Shown: positions 7,959 through 17,491 of the stretch, in pieces
How positions within the stretch are numbered: position 1 is the stretch's first letter
How the letters are laid out: each line of letters starts with the position of its first letter
The notes under the pieces: generated by a model
Seen by the model: only the letters and a program-made list of their open reading frames with translations
The model's database searches: none
What the model was told of the DNA's origin: nothing
Source of the DNA: Micrococcaceae bacterium RIT 802
GTDB lineage: Bacteria; Actinomycetota; Actinomycetes; Actinomycetales; Micrococcaceae
DNA length: 64,000 nucleotides
Direction: 5' to 3'
Assembly: GCA_016892645.1 (NCBI GenBank)
Contig: JAFEMX010000017.1
Coordinates: 22,800-86,799, forward strand
Position numbers and translations under genes: made by a program

Positions 7959-8885
7959 TTACGGCCGCATGGGGCCTTGGAGGCCCAGTTCCAGTGAATC
8001 GACACGGGCGGCGAATTCGGCGTTCGAGCCGAGGGCCAGCTGGAGCCGCTGGAGGATGGCTGTCACCTGCTCGCGTCCTGTTTCCGGGGCGAGGGTGACC
8101 TCGATCCGCAATTCCGGTCCCGGTCCTCCTCCGGGAACAACCGTGCCATCGGCCGAACGGGAGGCAACACCGCGGCCGGGCGCGGCGGTGAGTGCAACGA
8201 TCGCCGGGTCGGCAGCGGCAGCCGACTGCAGCACCGGCACGAGGCCCGTGTCCTCGTAGCTCGGAGTCCACTCCCGCTGTTGGGCCAGTGCCCACATGGC
8301 CGGCCGCCGCAATACGAAGGTCAGGTCTGCACCCGGGTCGATGACGAGGAGCTGGGCCTTCTCGGCTACTGCCGACAATGCTGCGCGAGGGGCGTAGACG
8401 GCTACGGGACGGGCCTGCGCATGCCATGAATGCAGGCGGTCCACGCTGCTGAAGACCGGCAGGGCCGGCCGGCCGTCGGGCGCCTTGATGGTCACCAGGG
8501 CCATGTCGGCTTCCTTGTCCTCGGTGAACCCATGGTCACCGATTCCCCCCTCGGCCAGTGTGGCGATGACGGGGACGAACACGCGGGCATGCGCCAGGGC
8601 GCGGTGCACCGCCTGCTCATCGCCCGTACCTTCCTTCAGGGCGGCCGTGGCGGCGACATAGGAGGGATCCGGGCCTCCGTCATCCGCATCGAAGTTGTGC
8701 AGCGGATTGCCGTCACCAGTGAGGTCCCGACCCGACCACGGCTGGCCCGCAGAGTCTGCCCCCTCTCCCGCCCTGAGAAGGGCCGCCTCGATGTGGCCGG
8801 GCAGGTGGCGGCCGATCCGTGGCCGTTTCCCGGCCTGGTTACCGTGCGGCTGGTCCCGCGGTATGGGGTGGTTTTCTGGGGGCAT
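7959..8885 (-). CDS. SseB family protein
   Basis: A 308-aa soluble protein. Two SseB-like halves can be discerned, one around residues 80-190 (VFVPVIATL ... ALPVFSS ... ARPVAVYAP) and one following (LLVIDPG ... FVLRRPAMWALAQ). SseB homologues occur in many actinobacteria; the molecular function is not established, with roles suggested in protein or enzyme binding. It starts 3 bases after the hisA stop and so belongs to the his transcription unit, without an obvious part in histidine synthesis. Confidence 0.82.
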   Translation of the reverse strand: MPPENHPIPRDQPHGNQAGKRPRIGRHLPGHIEAALLRAGEGADSAGQPWSGRDLTGDGNPLHNFDADDGGPDPSYVAATAALKEGTGDEQAVHRALAHARVFVPVIATLAEGGIGDHGFTEDKEADMALVTIKAPDGRPALPVFSSVDRLHSWHAQARPVAVYAPRAALSAVAEKAQLLVIDPGADLTFVLRRPAMWALAQQREWTPSYEDTGLVPVLQSAAAADPAIVALTAAPGRGVASRSADGTVVPGGGPGPELRIEVTLAPETGREQVTAILQRLQLALGSNAEFAARVDSLELGLQGPMRP

Positions 8886-8888
8886 CGT

Positions 8889-9626
8889 CTACCGGCGCCC
8901 CGCGACGTCCAGGGCCTCGGGCAGGGTGAACTGGCCCGAGTAGAGGGCCTTACCGACGATGGCCCCCTCGACGCCTTCCGATACCAGGGCGCGCAATTCC
9001 CGCAAGTCGTCGAGGCTGGAGATACCGCCCGAGGCGATGACCGGACGGCTGGTCCGCGTGCACATCTCCCGCAAGAGGTCCACATTCGGGCCGCGCAGCG
9101 TCCCGTCCTTGGTCACGTCGGTGACGACATAGCGGGCACAGCCGGCGTCCTCGAGACGGGCCAGCACGTCCCAGAGGTCGCCACCCTCGCTGGTCCAGCC
9201 CCGGCCGGCCAACGTGGTGCCCCGGACGTCGAGGCCGACGGCGATTTTGTCCCCATGCCGGGAGATGGCCCGGGCGGTCCATTCAGGTGCTTCCAGGGCC
9301 GCTGTTCCAAGGTTCACCCGTGCAGCGCCGAATTCGAGGGCACGTTCGAGGGACTCGTCGTCGCGGATGCCGCCGGAGAGCTCGACCTTGATGCCCAGTT
9401 CCCGGGAGATCCGCGACACGGCTTCGGTGTTGTTTCCGCGGCCAAAGGCGGCATCCAAGTCGACCAGGTGAACCCACTCGGCGCCATCCTGCTGCCAGGC
9501 CAGAGCCGCTTCCAAGGGGTCGCCGTAGCCGGTTTCGCTGCCGGCTTCCCCTTGGACGAGGCGAACTGCCTGCCCGTCTGCGATGTCAACCGCCGGCAAG
9601 AGTTGAAGAATGGTGTTCTGGTTCAT
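8889..9626 (-). CDS. hisA: ProFAR isomerase HisA/PriA
   Basis: A 245-aa (beta-alpha)8 barrel that isomerises ProFAR to PRFAR in the fourth step of histidine synthesis. The N-terminal [19 protein letters not shown] with the catalytic Asp, the ELSGGIRDD phosphate-binding loop and [14 protein letters not shown] are all present. In actinobacteria this enzyme is often the bifunctional PriA that also performs the TrpF reaction; no trpF is in the window, but that is not proof. A GGAG site lies 9 bases before the ATG. Confidence 0.93.
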   Translation of the reverse strand: MNQNTILQLLPAVDIADGQAVRLVQGEAGSETGYGDPLEAALAWQQDGAEWVHLVDLDAAFGRGNNTEAVSRISRELGIKVELSGGIRDDESLERALEFGAARVNLGTAALEAPEWTARAISRHGDKIAVGLDVRGTTLAGRGWTSEGGDLWDVLARLEDAGCARYVVTDVTKDGTLRGPNVDLLREMCTRTSRPVIASGGISSLDDLRELRALVSEGVEGAIVGKALYSGQFTLPEALDVAGRR

Positions 9627-9698
9627 GGTGTTCGTCTCCGGTCGTCGTCGGGGTTGGGCTCTGGTGCTGCTGGAGCGGGCCTTGTCCGGCCCTGTGGC

Positions 9699-9851
9699 CT
9701 AGTCGAGCGTCAAGATGTAGGCGGCGAGCAGCGACATGCCGGCCAAGACCCATGCGGTAATGATCCAGGAGATGTGGGCCTTCTGCTGGCGCAGCGACAG
9801 CGCGCCTCCGGCCAGCACGCCACCGAGGGCCATCAAGAGGATGCTCCACAT
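9699..9851 (-). CDS. Small membrane protein between hisH and hisA (50 aa)
   Basis: A short gene easily missed. It opens with [11 protein letters not shown], whose ATG overlaps the hisH stop (TGATG), and closes with YILTLD and TAG. Two hydrophobic helices (about residues 1-19 and 29-47) are separated by a charged RQQKAH turn, giving a helical hairpin. The exact overlap with hisH and its position inside the his operon favour a real, co-translated gene. Its function is unknown. I do not recognise a named family. Confidence 0.7.
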   Translation of the reverse strand: MWSILLMALGGVLAGGALSLRQQKAHISWIITAWVLAGMSLLAAYILTLD

Positions 9852-10489
9852 CAGGCGAGGGTTCCCAACCAGTTGGCCAACAACTGAGCGCCGGCTTCCC
9901 CGGACTTCTCGGGGTGGAATTGGACGGCGGAGAGCGGCCCGTTTTCAACCGCCGCGATGAATCGGCTGCCGTGCTCGGCCCATGTGACGGAGGGTGGTGT
10001 CATGCGTGGTTGGGCCACCGGGAAGTCCCACTTCTGCACGGCGTAGGAGTGCACGAAGTAGAAGCGTTCGCCCTCGATACCGGCAAAGAGACGCGAACCC
10101 GGAGCGGCATCAACGGTGTTCCATCCCATGTGGGGCACCACGGGCGCGTCCAAGCGCTCGACGGTTCCGGGCCACTCACCGAATCCGGCGGTGCGGATGC
10201 CGTGCTCGACTCCCTCCTCGAAAAAGACCTGGTGCCCGACGCAGATCCCCAAAACGGGGCGGCCACCAGCGATGCGGCGCCCGATAAGAGGGCCGGCCCC
10301 AACGTCCTTCAGCGCCTGCATCACGCTGGCGAACGCGCCCACACCGGGGACCACGAGGCCATCCGCTTCGCGGATGTCCTTGGCATCCTTGCTGAGCGTG
10401 ACCTCTGCTCCAACATGTTCAAGAGCGCGTACCGCGGAGCGGATATTGCCGGATCCGTAGTCCAGGACGGTGACGCGGGGCCCGGCCAA
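9851..10489 (-). CDS. hisH: Imidazole glycerol phosphate synthase, glutaminase subunit
   Basis: A 212-aa class I glutamine amidotransferase that supplies ammonia to HisF for imidazole ring closure. The nucleophile elbow GICVGHQ and the QFHPEKS His/Glu pair complete the triad. The start appears to be TTG at 10489, immediately after the hisB stop and preceded by AAGGGGG in the hisB end; no ATG or GTG precedes the conserved [10 protein letters not shown]. Its partner HisF is not in the window. Confidence 0.95.
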   Translation of the reverse strand: MAGPRVTVLDYGSGNIRSAVRALEHVGAEVTLSKDAKDIREADGLVVPGVGAFASVMQALKDVGAGPLIGRRIAGGRPVLGICVGHQVFFEEGVEHGIRTAGFGEWPGTVERLDAPVVPHMGWNTVDAAPGSRLFAGIEGERFYFVHSYAVQKWDFPVAQPRMTPPSVTWAEHGSRFIAAVENGPLSAVQFHPEKSGEAGAQLLANWLGTLA

Positions 10490-11116
10490 CTAGAGCGCCC
10501 CCTTGGTCGAGGGTATGGCGCCGCCGGTCCGGACGTCGGGCTCCACCGCCTCGCGGAGCGCACGGGCGAAGGCCTTGAACTGGGCTTCCACGATGTGGTG
10601 CGGGTCGCGGCCGGAGAGGACTCGCATGTGCAGGCAGATCTGGGCGTGCAGCGTCAGTGCCTCGAAGACGTGCCGGGTGAGCGAACCGGTAAAGTGCCCG
10701 CCGATGAGGTGGTACTCCTGTCCCGCGGGCTCACCGCCATGAACCAGATACGGGCGCCCGGAGATGTCCACCACAGCGTGGGCCAGTGCCTCGTCAAGGG
10801 GGATCGAGGCTTCACCGAAACGACGGATTCCGGCCTTGTTGCCCAGGGCCGTGCGCAACACCTCGCCAATGGTGATCGCGACGTCCTCCACGGTGTGGTG
10901 GACATCGATGTGGGTGTCTCCGGTGGCCTGGACAGTGAGGTCGATCAGCGAGTGCTTGGCCAATGCCGTGAGCATGTGGTCATAGAACGGAACACTCGTG
11001 CTGATGTCGGCAACGCCGGTTCCGTCCAAGTCGAGCTCGACGACGACGGTGGACTCGCTGGTGGCACGCTCCATACGCGCGCGGCGGCCGCTGAGCAATT
11101 CTGCAGGCACAGACAT
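10490..11116 (-). CDS. hisB: Imidazoleglycerol-phosphate dehydratase
   Basis: A 208-aa metal-dependent enzyme that dehydrates imidazole glycerol phosphate, the seventh histidine step. The family hallmarks [14 protein letters not shown] and [18 protein letters not shown], which provide the manganese-binding histidines, are intact. This is the monofunctional form without the phosphatase domain seen in enterics. Second gene of the his unit, 50 bases after hisC. Confidence 0.96.
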   Translation of the reverse strand: MSVPAELLSGRRARMERATSESTVVVELDLDGTGVADISTSVPFYDHMLTALAKHSLIDLTVQATGDTHIDVHHTVEDVAITIGEVLRTALGNKAGIRRFGEASIPLDEALAHAVVDISGRPYLVHGGEPAGQEYHLIGGHFTGSLTRHVFEALTLHAQICLHMRVLSGRDPHHIVEAQFKAFARALREAVEPDVRTGGAIPSTKGAL

Positions 11117-11166
11117 TCCTTCGGTGTGGTGGGGCGGGCGGCAGATGTGTCAGCCCGTGGTCAAGT

Positions 11167-12297
11167 CTAGCTGCCGTGCCTCGACGGGACGGAGTCCCGG
11201 GATGACAGCAGAGCCTCGAGGGCGGTGAGGAAGGCGGTGGTCTCGGCCTCGGTTCCCGCTGTGACCCTCAGGTGGCCGGGGATGCCGACGTCGCGGACCA
11301 ACACCCCCGCGTCAAGCAGGCCTTGCCACGTCTGGCCGGCGTGCTCGAGCCCCCCGAAGAACACGAAGTTTGAATCGCTGACTGCGGGTTCGAGCCCCAA
11401 CCGGGTGAGTTCGGAGACGATGCGGTCGCGTTGTCCCTTGATGTCCTCCACCGTGGCCAGCAGGGCATCGACCTGCTTGAGTGCGGCGTTTGCCGTCGCC
11501 TGGGTGACGGCGGAGAGGTGGTACGGCAGGCGCACCAGACGCAGCGCGTCGGCAATTTCGGGAGCTGCGGCGAGGTAACCGAGTCGGGCTCCGGCCAAGG
11601 CGAATGCCTTGCTCATGGTCCGCGTGACGATCAGACGTTCACGGCCGGGGAGCAGGGTCAGCGCCGATTCGGTGCCCTCCAGTGCGAATTCCGCGTAGGC
11701 CTCGTCGACGATGATCACCGCGTTGCTGGCCTGCCCGGCGTCGTAGACAGCCTCGACGACGTCCAGCCCCAGAGCCGTTCCTGTCGGGTTGTTGGGCGAA
11801 CAGAGGATCACGACGTTCGGAGCCTCGGCTACGACCTGCTCAGCTGCGGATGCGGCGCTGAGCGCGAACCCCGCCCCCCGTTTTCCGGCGAGGTACGAAG
11901 TGTCGGTTCCGCTGGCCAGCAAGGGGTACATCGAGTACGTCGGCGGGAAGCTCATGACCGTCCGCCCCGGGCCACCGAACGCCTGGAGGATCTGCTGCAG
12001 GACCTCGTTGGAGCCATTTGCGGCCCACATGTTCTCCGCAGCCAGACCGTGACCGAGGTAGCCGGCAAGGCGCTCGCGCAATTCGGTGAACTCGCGATCC
12101 GGATACCGGTTCAGGGACAGCGCGGCTGCGGTCACGTCCTCTACGATGGCCCGGCAGACCGATTCGGGCAGTGGATGCGTGTTTTCATTGACGTTCAGCA
12201 GGACGGCGACATCAAGCTGAGGAGCACCGTAGGGTTCGATGCCGCGCAGGTTCTCCCGCAACGGCAATTTGGCCAATCTTTCCAGCTGATCACTCAC
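11167..12297 (-). CDS. hisC: Histidinol-phosphate aminotransferase
   Basis: A 376-aa PLP enzyme of fold type I that transaminates imidazole acetol phosphate. Visible landmarks are the LNVNENTHPLPESV N-terminal loop, ANGSNEVLQQ, CSPNNPTG, VDEAYAEF and the Schiff-base segment TRTMSKAFALAGARLGY. The GTG start at 12297 has no Shine-Dalgarno site but follows a -10-like TAGAAT by 6 bases, consistent with a leaderless message. It is the promoter-proximal his gene here; hisD is absent from its usual place directly upstream. Confidence 0.95.
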   Translation of the reverse strand: MSDQLERLAKLPLRENLRGIEPYGAPQLDVAVLLNVNENTHPLPESVCRAIVEDVTAAALSLNRYPDREFTELRERLAGYLGHGLAAENMWAANGSNEVLQQILQAFGGPGRTVMSFPPTYSMYPLLASGTDTSYLAGKRGAGFALSAASAAEQVVAEAPNVVILCSPNNPTGTALGLDVVEAVYDAGQASNAVIIVDEAYAEFALEGTESALTLLPGRERLIVTRTMSKAFALAGARLGYLAAAPEIADALRLVRLPYHLSAVTQATANAALKQVDALLATVEDIKGQRDRIVSELTRLGLEPAVSDSNFVFFGGLEHAGQTWQGLLDAGVLVRDVGIPGHLRVTAGTEAETTAFLTALEALLSSRDSVPSRHGS

Positions 12298-12303
12298 CGC
12301 ACC

Positions 12304-12309
12304 ATTCTA
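12304..12309 (-). promoter_or_regulatory. -10 element for leaderless hisC
   Basis: TAGAAT on the minus strand ends 6 bases before the GTG start of hisC, placing the transcription start at or next to the start codon. No convincing -35 is seen. Confidence 0.5.
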
Positions 12310-12365
12310 ATTCGGCGAGGGGCCACCGGCGGAATCCGGCGGTGGGCCGGGGTCACATTGGTGGT

Positions 12366-12770
12366 TCAGTCCCCGGTCGGAACGAAGATCTGCTCGCCCG
12401 GGACCAACACCGAACCACGCAGGTCGTTCATTTCGGTGATCTCCGCGACGACCTGCTGGCGATCACGGTCCGGCGCGAACTCTGCCGCCAAATCCCACAC
12501 GGTGTCCCCGTGCATGACCGAGACGGTGGTGGCGTCCACCGGTGCAGTCCCGGACGATCCCGCTGCCATCACCGGTGCGGTGAAGATGCCGGCCAGTACC
12601 AGTACCGCCGTCGCCGCCAACATCACGGGCAGACCGATCAGGATGAAGCGGCCGCGCCGGGTGAGTTCGAGCCGTCCGGCAACACGGGGGCGATTGATGT
12701 CGCGGGTGTTCTGCGCGTCGGCGCGGCCTGTCGTGAAGAACGCCGGGGCCGTTAATGCGATCTGAGCCAT
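12366..12770 (-). CDS. LysM-domain membrane protein, putative SOS cell-division inhibitor
   Basis: A 134-aa protein with a cytoplasmic basic N-terminus, one membrane helix (about residues 43-68, FILIGLPVMLAATAVLVLAGI) and an extracytoplasmic LysM domain (about 83-131, HGDTVWDLAAEF ... VLVPGEQIFVPTGD) that binds peptidoglycan. The arrangement next to divergent lexA matches actinobacterial division inhibitors of the ChiZ/DivS type and YneA in Bacillus. A near-consensus LexA box lies about 60 bases upstream, so DNA-damage induction is likely (inference). Confidence 0.82.
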   Translation of the reverse strand: MAQIALTAPAFFTTGRADAQNTRDINRPRVAGRLELTRRGRFILIGLPVMLAATAVLVLAGIFTAPVMAAGSSGTAPVDATTVSVMHGDTVWDLAAEFAPDRDRQQVVAEITEMNDLRGSVLVPGEQIFVPTGD

Positions 12771-12830
12771 GGTCTTGCCTTCCTTTCGACCCGCCGCGCG
12801 GGTACCTGTCGCGATGACCGCGACCCGTCT

Positions 12831-12846
12831 TCGAACTCATATTCGA
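12831..12846. promoter_or_regulatory. Probable SOS box (LexA site) for the LysM gene
   Basis: TCGAACTCATATTCGA matches the TCGAAC-N4-GTTCGA pattern at all arm positions but one (A for G). It lies in the LysM-lexA divergent spacer. Confidence 0.6.
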
Positions 12847-12884
12847 ATTTCTTGTTCATTTTTAGCATCTAGGTGCGAACGTTG

Positions 12885-12899
12885 TCGAGACACGTTCGA
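12885..12899. promoter_or_regulatory. Degenerate LexA half-sites upstream of the lexA promoter
   Basis: TCGAGACACGTTCGA has the right outer arms but is one base short of the 16-base consensus. It abuts the lexA -35 region, where an autoregulatory site is expected. Confidence 0.4.
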
Positions 12900-12907
12900 A
12901 TAAATCT

Positions 12908-12936
12908 TTGAATGACCGCCTCGGCTGGCCTAGAGT
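12908..12936 (+). promoter_or_regulatory. lexA promoter
   Basis: TTGAAT (12908-12913), 17-base spacer, TAGAGT (12931-12936), giving a transcription start near 12943 and a leader of about 90 bases. Confidence 0.6.
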
Positions 12937-13032
12937 GGAAGCGTCGGCTGAACGGATGCGAGTCCATCAGCCGCATCCGACAGATTGCGCACAGGCCCGG
13001 TACGCCGGCGATTTACCAGGACGGGATGGACC

Positions 13033-13761
13033 ATGAGCTCAGCGGAGACTCCGGCGCCTAAGAAAGCACCCAAGGGGCTGACGGCCCGGCAAAGGCGGAT
13101 TCTGGAGACAATCCAGCGGGCCGTCGCGGACAAGGGCTACCCCCCATCGATGCGCGAAATCGGGGACACCGTCGGGCTGGCCAGTCTGTCCAGCGTCACC
13201 CACCAGTTGAGCCAACTGGAGAAGCTCGGATACATTCGCCGTGATCCCCGTCGTCCGCGGGCCATGGAAATCCTGCTGCCCCTCAGCCTCGGAACCGCGG
13301 CTGCGCCGGATGCAGCGGAGAAGGCCCCCGAGGACACGAACAGGGAGCGAGCACACCTTTCAGTCGTCGAGATGGATTCGTCCGCCGACGTGGCAAGAGT
13401 CCCGCTGGTCGGCAGAATCGCTGCCGGCGGCCCGATCCTGGCCGACCAATCCGTCGAAGACGTCATGTCCCTACCCCGCCAGCTGGTCGGGCATGGTGAG
13501 CTCTTCATGCTCAAGGTCAGCGGGGACTCAATGGTCGAGGCGGCGATCTGCGACGGCGACTGGGTGGTCGTCCGGCGCCAGCAGCATGCAGAGAACGGCG
13601 ACATCGTCGCCGCGCTCCTGGACGATGAGGCCACGGTGAAGACGTTCCGCCAGCGAGACGGACATACGTGGCTGCTGCCCCAGAACCGGCAATACGAACC
13701 CATCCTCGGCGATCACGCCACCGTCATGGGCAAGGTCGTTTCGGTGATGCGCTCGATCTAG
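13033..13761 (+). CDS. lexA: SOS repressor LexA
   Basis: A 242-aa transcriptional repressor of the SOS regulon that self-cleaves when bound to RecA filaments. It has an N-terminal winged helix (about residues 15-80, [16 protein letters not shown] ... [16 protein letters not shown]), the Ala131-Gly132 scissile bond, and a C-terminal S24 peptidase domain with Ser166 (SGDSM) and Lys203 (TVKTF). The ATG at 13033 follows a GGACGGGATGG stretch. The region between the domains is about 30 residues longer than in E. coli, usual for actinobacteria. Confidence 0.97.
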   Translation: MSSAETPAPKKAPKGLTARQRRILETIQRAVADKGYPPSMREIGDTVGLASLSSVTHQLSQLEKLGYIRRDPRRPRAMEILLPLSLGTAAAPDAAEKAPEDTNRERAHLSVVEMDSSADVARVPLVGRIAAGGPILADQSVEDVMSLPRQLVGHGELFMLKVSGDSMVEAAICDGDWVVVRRQQHAENGDIVAALLDDEATVKTFRQRDGHTWLLPQNRQYEPILGDHATVMGKVVSVMRSI

Positions 13762-13780
13762 GGCTACCACTTGCCCGCCC

Positions 13781-13812
13781 GGTCCCCCGTCCTCCACGGA
13801 CGGGGGACCTTT
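13781..13812. terminator. Terminator between convergent lexA and dinG
   Basis: GGTCCCCCGTCC (13781-13792) and GGACGGGGGACC (13798-13809) form a perfect 12-bp stem with a 5-base loop, followed by TTT on the plus strand. It lies between the two stops and may serve both directions, though the minus-strand side lacks a T-run. Confidence 0.8.
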
Positions 13813-13816
13813 GCGT

Positions 13817-15835
13817 TCAGGATCCGCTGGAGGCGATCCGGGCCAGCGCGCCCATGACAACGTTCTTGTCGGTCGTGGCCCACATCGGCGGAAGCGATGC
13901 ACGCAGGAAATTTCCGTATCGTTCGGTGGCCAACCTGGAGTCCAGGATCGCGACAACGCCCCGGTCAGTAGTGGACCGGATCAGCCGTCCCGCCCCCTGG
14001 GCCAGGCGCACGGCGGCATGGGATGCCGAAACCGCCATGAACCCGTTGCCGCCATGTCTGGCGACATCCCGGCTACGGGCCGTGGACAGTGGATCGTCCG
14101 GCCGCGGGAAGGGTATCCGGTCGATCACCACGAGTCGGCACGAGGGCCCGGGAACATCGACGCCCTGCCACAGCGTCATGGTCCCGAACAAGCAGGTGTC
14201 CCGTTCGTCCGCAAATTGCTGGACCAGTGTGGACATGCTCGATTCTCCCTGGCAGAGGATGTCGGGATCCACCCGGGGACGGAGTGCCTCTGCCGCCTCC
14301 TCTGCGGCCCGCCGCGAAGAGAAGAGCGCCAACACTCCTCCACCCGACGCCCCGATCAGGTCGGCCAGTTCGTCCAAGGCCTCCGTCGAAACGCTCCTCG
14401 AGGGCTTGGGCAGGTGACGCGCCACGTAAAGCATGCCCTGCCGCGTGTAGTCGAAAGGGCTGCCCACGTCGATGCCCGTCCAGGCCGGGGCTCCCTCACC
14501 GAGGAGTCCCAACGAACCGGCAACGGGTTCAAAGGCGGCTCCGATGGCCAGGGTCGCCGACGTCAGAACGACCGTTCGGCCATCGAAGAGCCCCTCCCGG
14601 AGCTTGCCGGCGACGGATAGCGGGGCAACGTTGATCGTGGCCGGCGCGGAATCATCCGGAGCCGTGTAGCCGGCGCCTGGGGTGAAGCTGCCTTGGCGCG
14701 AGATCCAGACGACTTCGCGGTCATCGGCCGGACCATCGAGTCGGTCGCATTGCTCCGTCAGGTACAGGAGCTGGGAACGCGCCATTTGCCGGCCGCCGTC
14801 GGCGGTTTCGCCATTGGCCGGTTTCGAATCAGACAGCGCAACGCGTGCTGCTTCCCGAACGGCGGCCACGGCACCGCGCTGTTCTTCGTTCAGTCCCTTG
14901 GGAAGCAGCCCTGAGGGAACGCCGTCGAGGGCGTCGGCGAGGGCCTGGCCCGCGCGGTTCAGGGCCTCCACGGCCACGCCCTTGCAATTTCTCCGGGTGG
15001 CCGTCGCCGCGCCGGAAACCAATGCCGCCGAAATCGGGCGGGTGACGGAACTGGTCACCCGGTCCTGGAGCTCGTGGGCCTCGTCGATGATCACGGTGTC
15101 GAATTCGGGCAGAACCGCCAAGCCTTCGAACGCCGACACCGCAAGCATCGCGTGGTTGGTGATGACGATGTCGGCCTCGCCTGCCTTCTTGCGGGCCGTT
15201 TCGCTGAAGCACTCTTCGGCCATGGGGCATTTCTGTGCGCCGAGGCAATCCATGGCGCTGACTGATACCTGTCGCCATGCCCGTTCGCTGACGCCGGGCA
15301 CCAGATCGTCGCGATCCCCGGTGTCGGTCTCCTCGGCCCATTCGCGGACCCGCACGACTTCCTGCCCCAGGGCGGAAGATGGGCCCGCCCCTGCTGTCAG
15401 GGGACGTGCGGCACCGTCGTCGCCCAGGGCGAAGAGCGCCCCCTCGTCCTCGTCGGGGTAGCCGCCTCCGAGCTTGTACTTGCAGACGTAGTTCGAGCGT
15501 CCCTTGGCCAGTGCGACGTCGAGTCGACGCGGCAGCTCGTCCGCGAGGTTCTCGAGCAGGCGGGGGACATCGCGGCCAACGATCTGTGCCTGAAGCGCCA
15601 AGGTGGCGGTGGAGACGACGACCGGTTTGTCCGATTCGAGGGCATGGGCAATCGCCGGGACGAGGTAGGCCAGCGACTTGCCCGTGCCCGTGCCGGCCTG
15701 CACCAGCAGGTGGCGCCCGGATTCCAGGGACTCCACGACCTGTCGGGTCATTTCATGCTGTCCGGTGCGGCTCTGTCCACCCATGCGTTCCACGGCCCGG
15801 TCCAGCAGGGCCACCACGTCTTGTACTTCAGCCAT
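13817..15835 (-). CDS. dinG: ATP-dependent DNA helicase, DinG/XPD family
   Basis: A 672-aa superfamily 2 helicase that unwinds forked, R-loop or damaged DNA in the 5'-3' direction. It shows Walker A (AGTGTGKS), the DEAH box (IIDEAHEL), and an iron-sulphur region with cysteines in NYVCKYK and in MDCLGAQKCPMAEECF. The C-terminal motif VIDRIPFPRPDDP and QGAGRLIRS are typical of the family. The ATG at 15835 overlaps the hflX stop by 8 bases, so the two are coupled. DinG is damage-inducible in E. coli; no LexA box is seen directly upstream here. Confidence 0.92.
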   Translation of the reverse strand: MAEVQDVVALLDRAVERMGGQSRTGQHEMTRQVVESLESGRHLLVQAGTGTGKSLAYLVPAIAHALESDKPVVVSTATLALQAQIVGRDVPRLLENLADELPRRLDVALAKGRSNYVCKYKLGGGYPDEDEGALFALGDDGAARPLTAGAGPSSALGQEVVRVREWAEETDTGDRDDLVPGVSERAWRQVSVSAMDCLGAQKCPMAEECFSETARKKAGEADIVITNHAMLAVSAFEGLAVLPEFDTVIIDEAHELQDRVTSSVTRPISAALVSGAATATRRNCKGVAVEALNRAGQALADALDGVPSGLLPKGLNEEQRGAVAAVREAARVALSDSKPANGETADGGRQMARSQLLYLTEQCDRLDGPADDREVVWISRQGSFTPGAGYTAPDDSAPATINVAPLSVAGKLREGLFDGRTVVLTSATLAIGAAFEPVAGSLGLLGEGAPAWTGIDVGSPFDYTRQGMLYVARHLPKPSRSVSTEALDELADLIGASGGGVLALFSSRRAAEEAAEALRPRVDPDILCQGESSMSTLVQQFADERDTCLFGTMTLWQGVDVPGPSCRLVVIDRIPFPRPDDPLSTARSRDVARHGGNGFMAVSASHAAVRLAQGAGRLIRSTTDRGVVAILDSRLATERYGNFLRASLPPMWATTDKNVVMGALARIASSGS

Positions 15836-17396
15836 GGACGACGAATTGCTCCAATTCCGCGGCGAGTACGCCACGCACCTTGACTGACATGCGGGTCCCC
15901 TCGGGGGTGTGCTCGGTGGAGAGGATTTCGGCATCGGTGCCGTGCAGGCGGTTCACCAGGTCCCCCCGGCCGTAGGGGATGAGCAGTTCCATGGCCACGT
16001 CGGGACGCGGGATCGAGGAGCTGATCCGCTCCAGCAGCTCGGGGATTCCCCCACCGGTGCGGGCCGAGACGACGACGTGGTTCGCCTCGCGCTGGCGGAT
16101 CCGTTCAACGACGAACGGGTCGGCGATGTCGGCCTTGTTGAGCACGATGATTTCCGGGATGTTCTGCGCGTCGACTTCCGTGAGGACCTGGCGGACGGCG
16201 TGGATCTGGCCCTCGGGGTCCGGGTGGGAGGCGTCGACGACGTGGAGGATCAGGTCGGCGTCGGCGATTTCCTCGAGAGTGGAGCGGAAGGCCTCCACCA
16301 GTTGGGTCGGCAACGAGCGGACGAAGCCCACGGTGTCTGCCAGCGTATAGCCGACACCGTCCTCGGTCTCGGTGCGCCGCACGGTGGGGTCCAGGGTGGC
16401 AAACAGCGCGTTTTCGACCAATGCGCCGGCATCGGTCAGGCGGTTCAGCAGGGAGGACTTCCCGGCGTTGGTGTATCCGGCAATGGCCACGGCCGGAACG
16501 GCGTTGCGCTTGCGATTCGACCGCTTGGCCTCGCGGGCCGGTTTCATGCCCTTGATCTCCCGGCGCAGTTTGGCCATGCGGTCGCGGATCCGCCGGCGGT
16601 CCAACTCGATTTTCGTCTCACCGGGCCCGCGGGAGCCGATGCCGCCACCAGCGGCACCGACGCGGCCACCTGCCTGCCGCGACATCGATTCGCCCCAGCC
16701 ACGCAGCCGGGGCAGCAGGTACTCGAGCTGGGCGAGCTCGACCTGGGCCTTGCCCTCGCGGCTCTGGGCATGCTGCGCGAAGATGTCCAGGATCAGGGCG
16801 GTCCGGTCGATCACCTTGACGCGGACAATGTCTTCCAGGGCACGACGTTGGGAGGGTGCCAGTTCGGAGTCGATGACGACGGTATCGGCGCCGGTGCTGG
16901 CGACGATGTCGCGCAGCTCCTGGGCCTTTCCGGAACCGAGGTAGGTTCCGGGATCCGGTTTCATGCGCCGCTGGACGAGGCCGTCGAGGACCTCGGAGCC
17001 CGCCGTTTCGGCCAGTGCGGCCAGTTCGCGTAGTGAGTTCTCCGCTTCCTGGGCGGTGCCCTCCGTCCAGATGCCAGCCAGAACCACGCGTTCGAGGCGC
17101 AGCTGCCGGTACTCGACCTCGGTGACGTCCTCGAGTTCGGTGGACAGTCCGGCGACGCGCCGCAGCGCGTTGCGTTCAGCCAGGTCCCGCTGCTCCCCGT
17201 CTGCCGTCGAATGCCCGCCGCCGTTGGCGCCGAGTGCCAGGGCCTTGCCGCCCAGGGTGGGCTGGGATTCCGCGGTGTTGCGCGGGGCGGCGCGGCCGGT
17301 TGCGTCATCGGTCGCCAGGATGCGGTCGATGACTGACTGGATCTCGTCCTCGTTGAGATCGTGGTCGCGTGGATTGGGCTCGTTGTGAGTGGTCAT
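15828..17396 (-). CDS. hflX: Ribosome-associated GTPase HflX
   Basis: A 522-aa TRAFAC GTPase that splits stalled 70S ribosomes. The N-terminal HflX domain contains DPGTYLGSGKAQEL and VIDSELAPSQRRALE; the glycine-rich GGRVGAAGGGIGSRGPGE loop precedes the G domain with G1 GYTNAGKSS, G3 DTVGFVR and G4 NKAD. The ATG at 17396 has AAAGGGGAA upstream. The first 90 residues are a poorly conserved charged extension. Confidence 0.95.
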   Translation of the reverse strand: MTTHNEPNPRDHDLNEDEIQSVIDRILATDDATGRAAPRNTAESQPTLGGKALALGANGGGHSTADGEQRDLAERNALRRVAGLSTELEDVTEVEYRQLRLERVVLAGIWTEGTAQEAENSLRELAALAETAGSEVLDGLVQRRMKPDPGTYLGSGKAQELRDIVASTGADTVVIDSELAPSQRRALEDIVRVKVIDRTALILDIFAQHAQSREGKAQVELAQLEYLLPRLRGWGESMSRQAGGRVGAAGGGIGSRGPGETKIELDRRRIRDRMAKLRREIKGMKPAREAKRSNRKRNAVPAVAIAGYTNAGKSSLLNRLTDAGALVENALFATLDPTVRRTETEDGVGYTLADTVGFVRSLPTQLVEAFRSTLEEIADADLILHVVDASHPDPEGQIHAVRQVLTEVDAQNIPEIIVLNKADIADPFVVERIRQREANHVVVSARTGGGIPELLERISSSIPRPDVAMELLIPYGRGDLVNRLHGTDAEILSTEHTPEGTRMSVKVRGVLAAELEQFVVHG

Positions 17397-17491
17397 GTTC
17401 CCCTTTGAAGGTGCTTCCATCAATTCTAGTCCGGTCCACCGACACGTCGAGGTTTTCCTCCAGCGGCCGAATATGGAATACACATCGGTTG

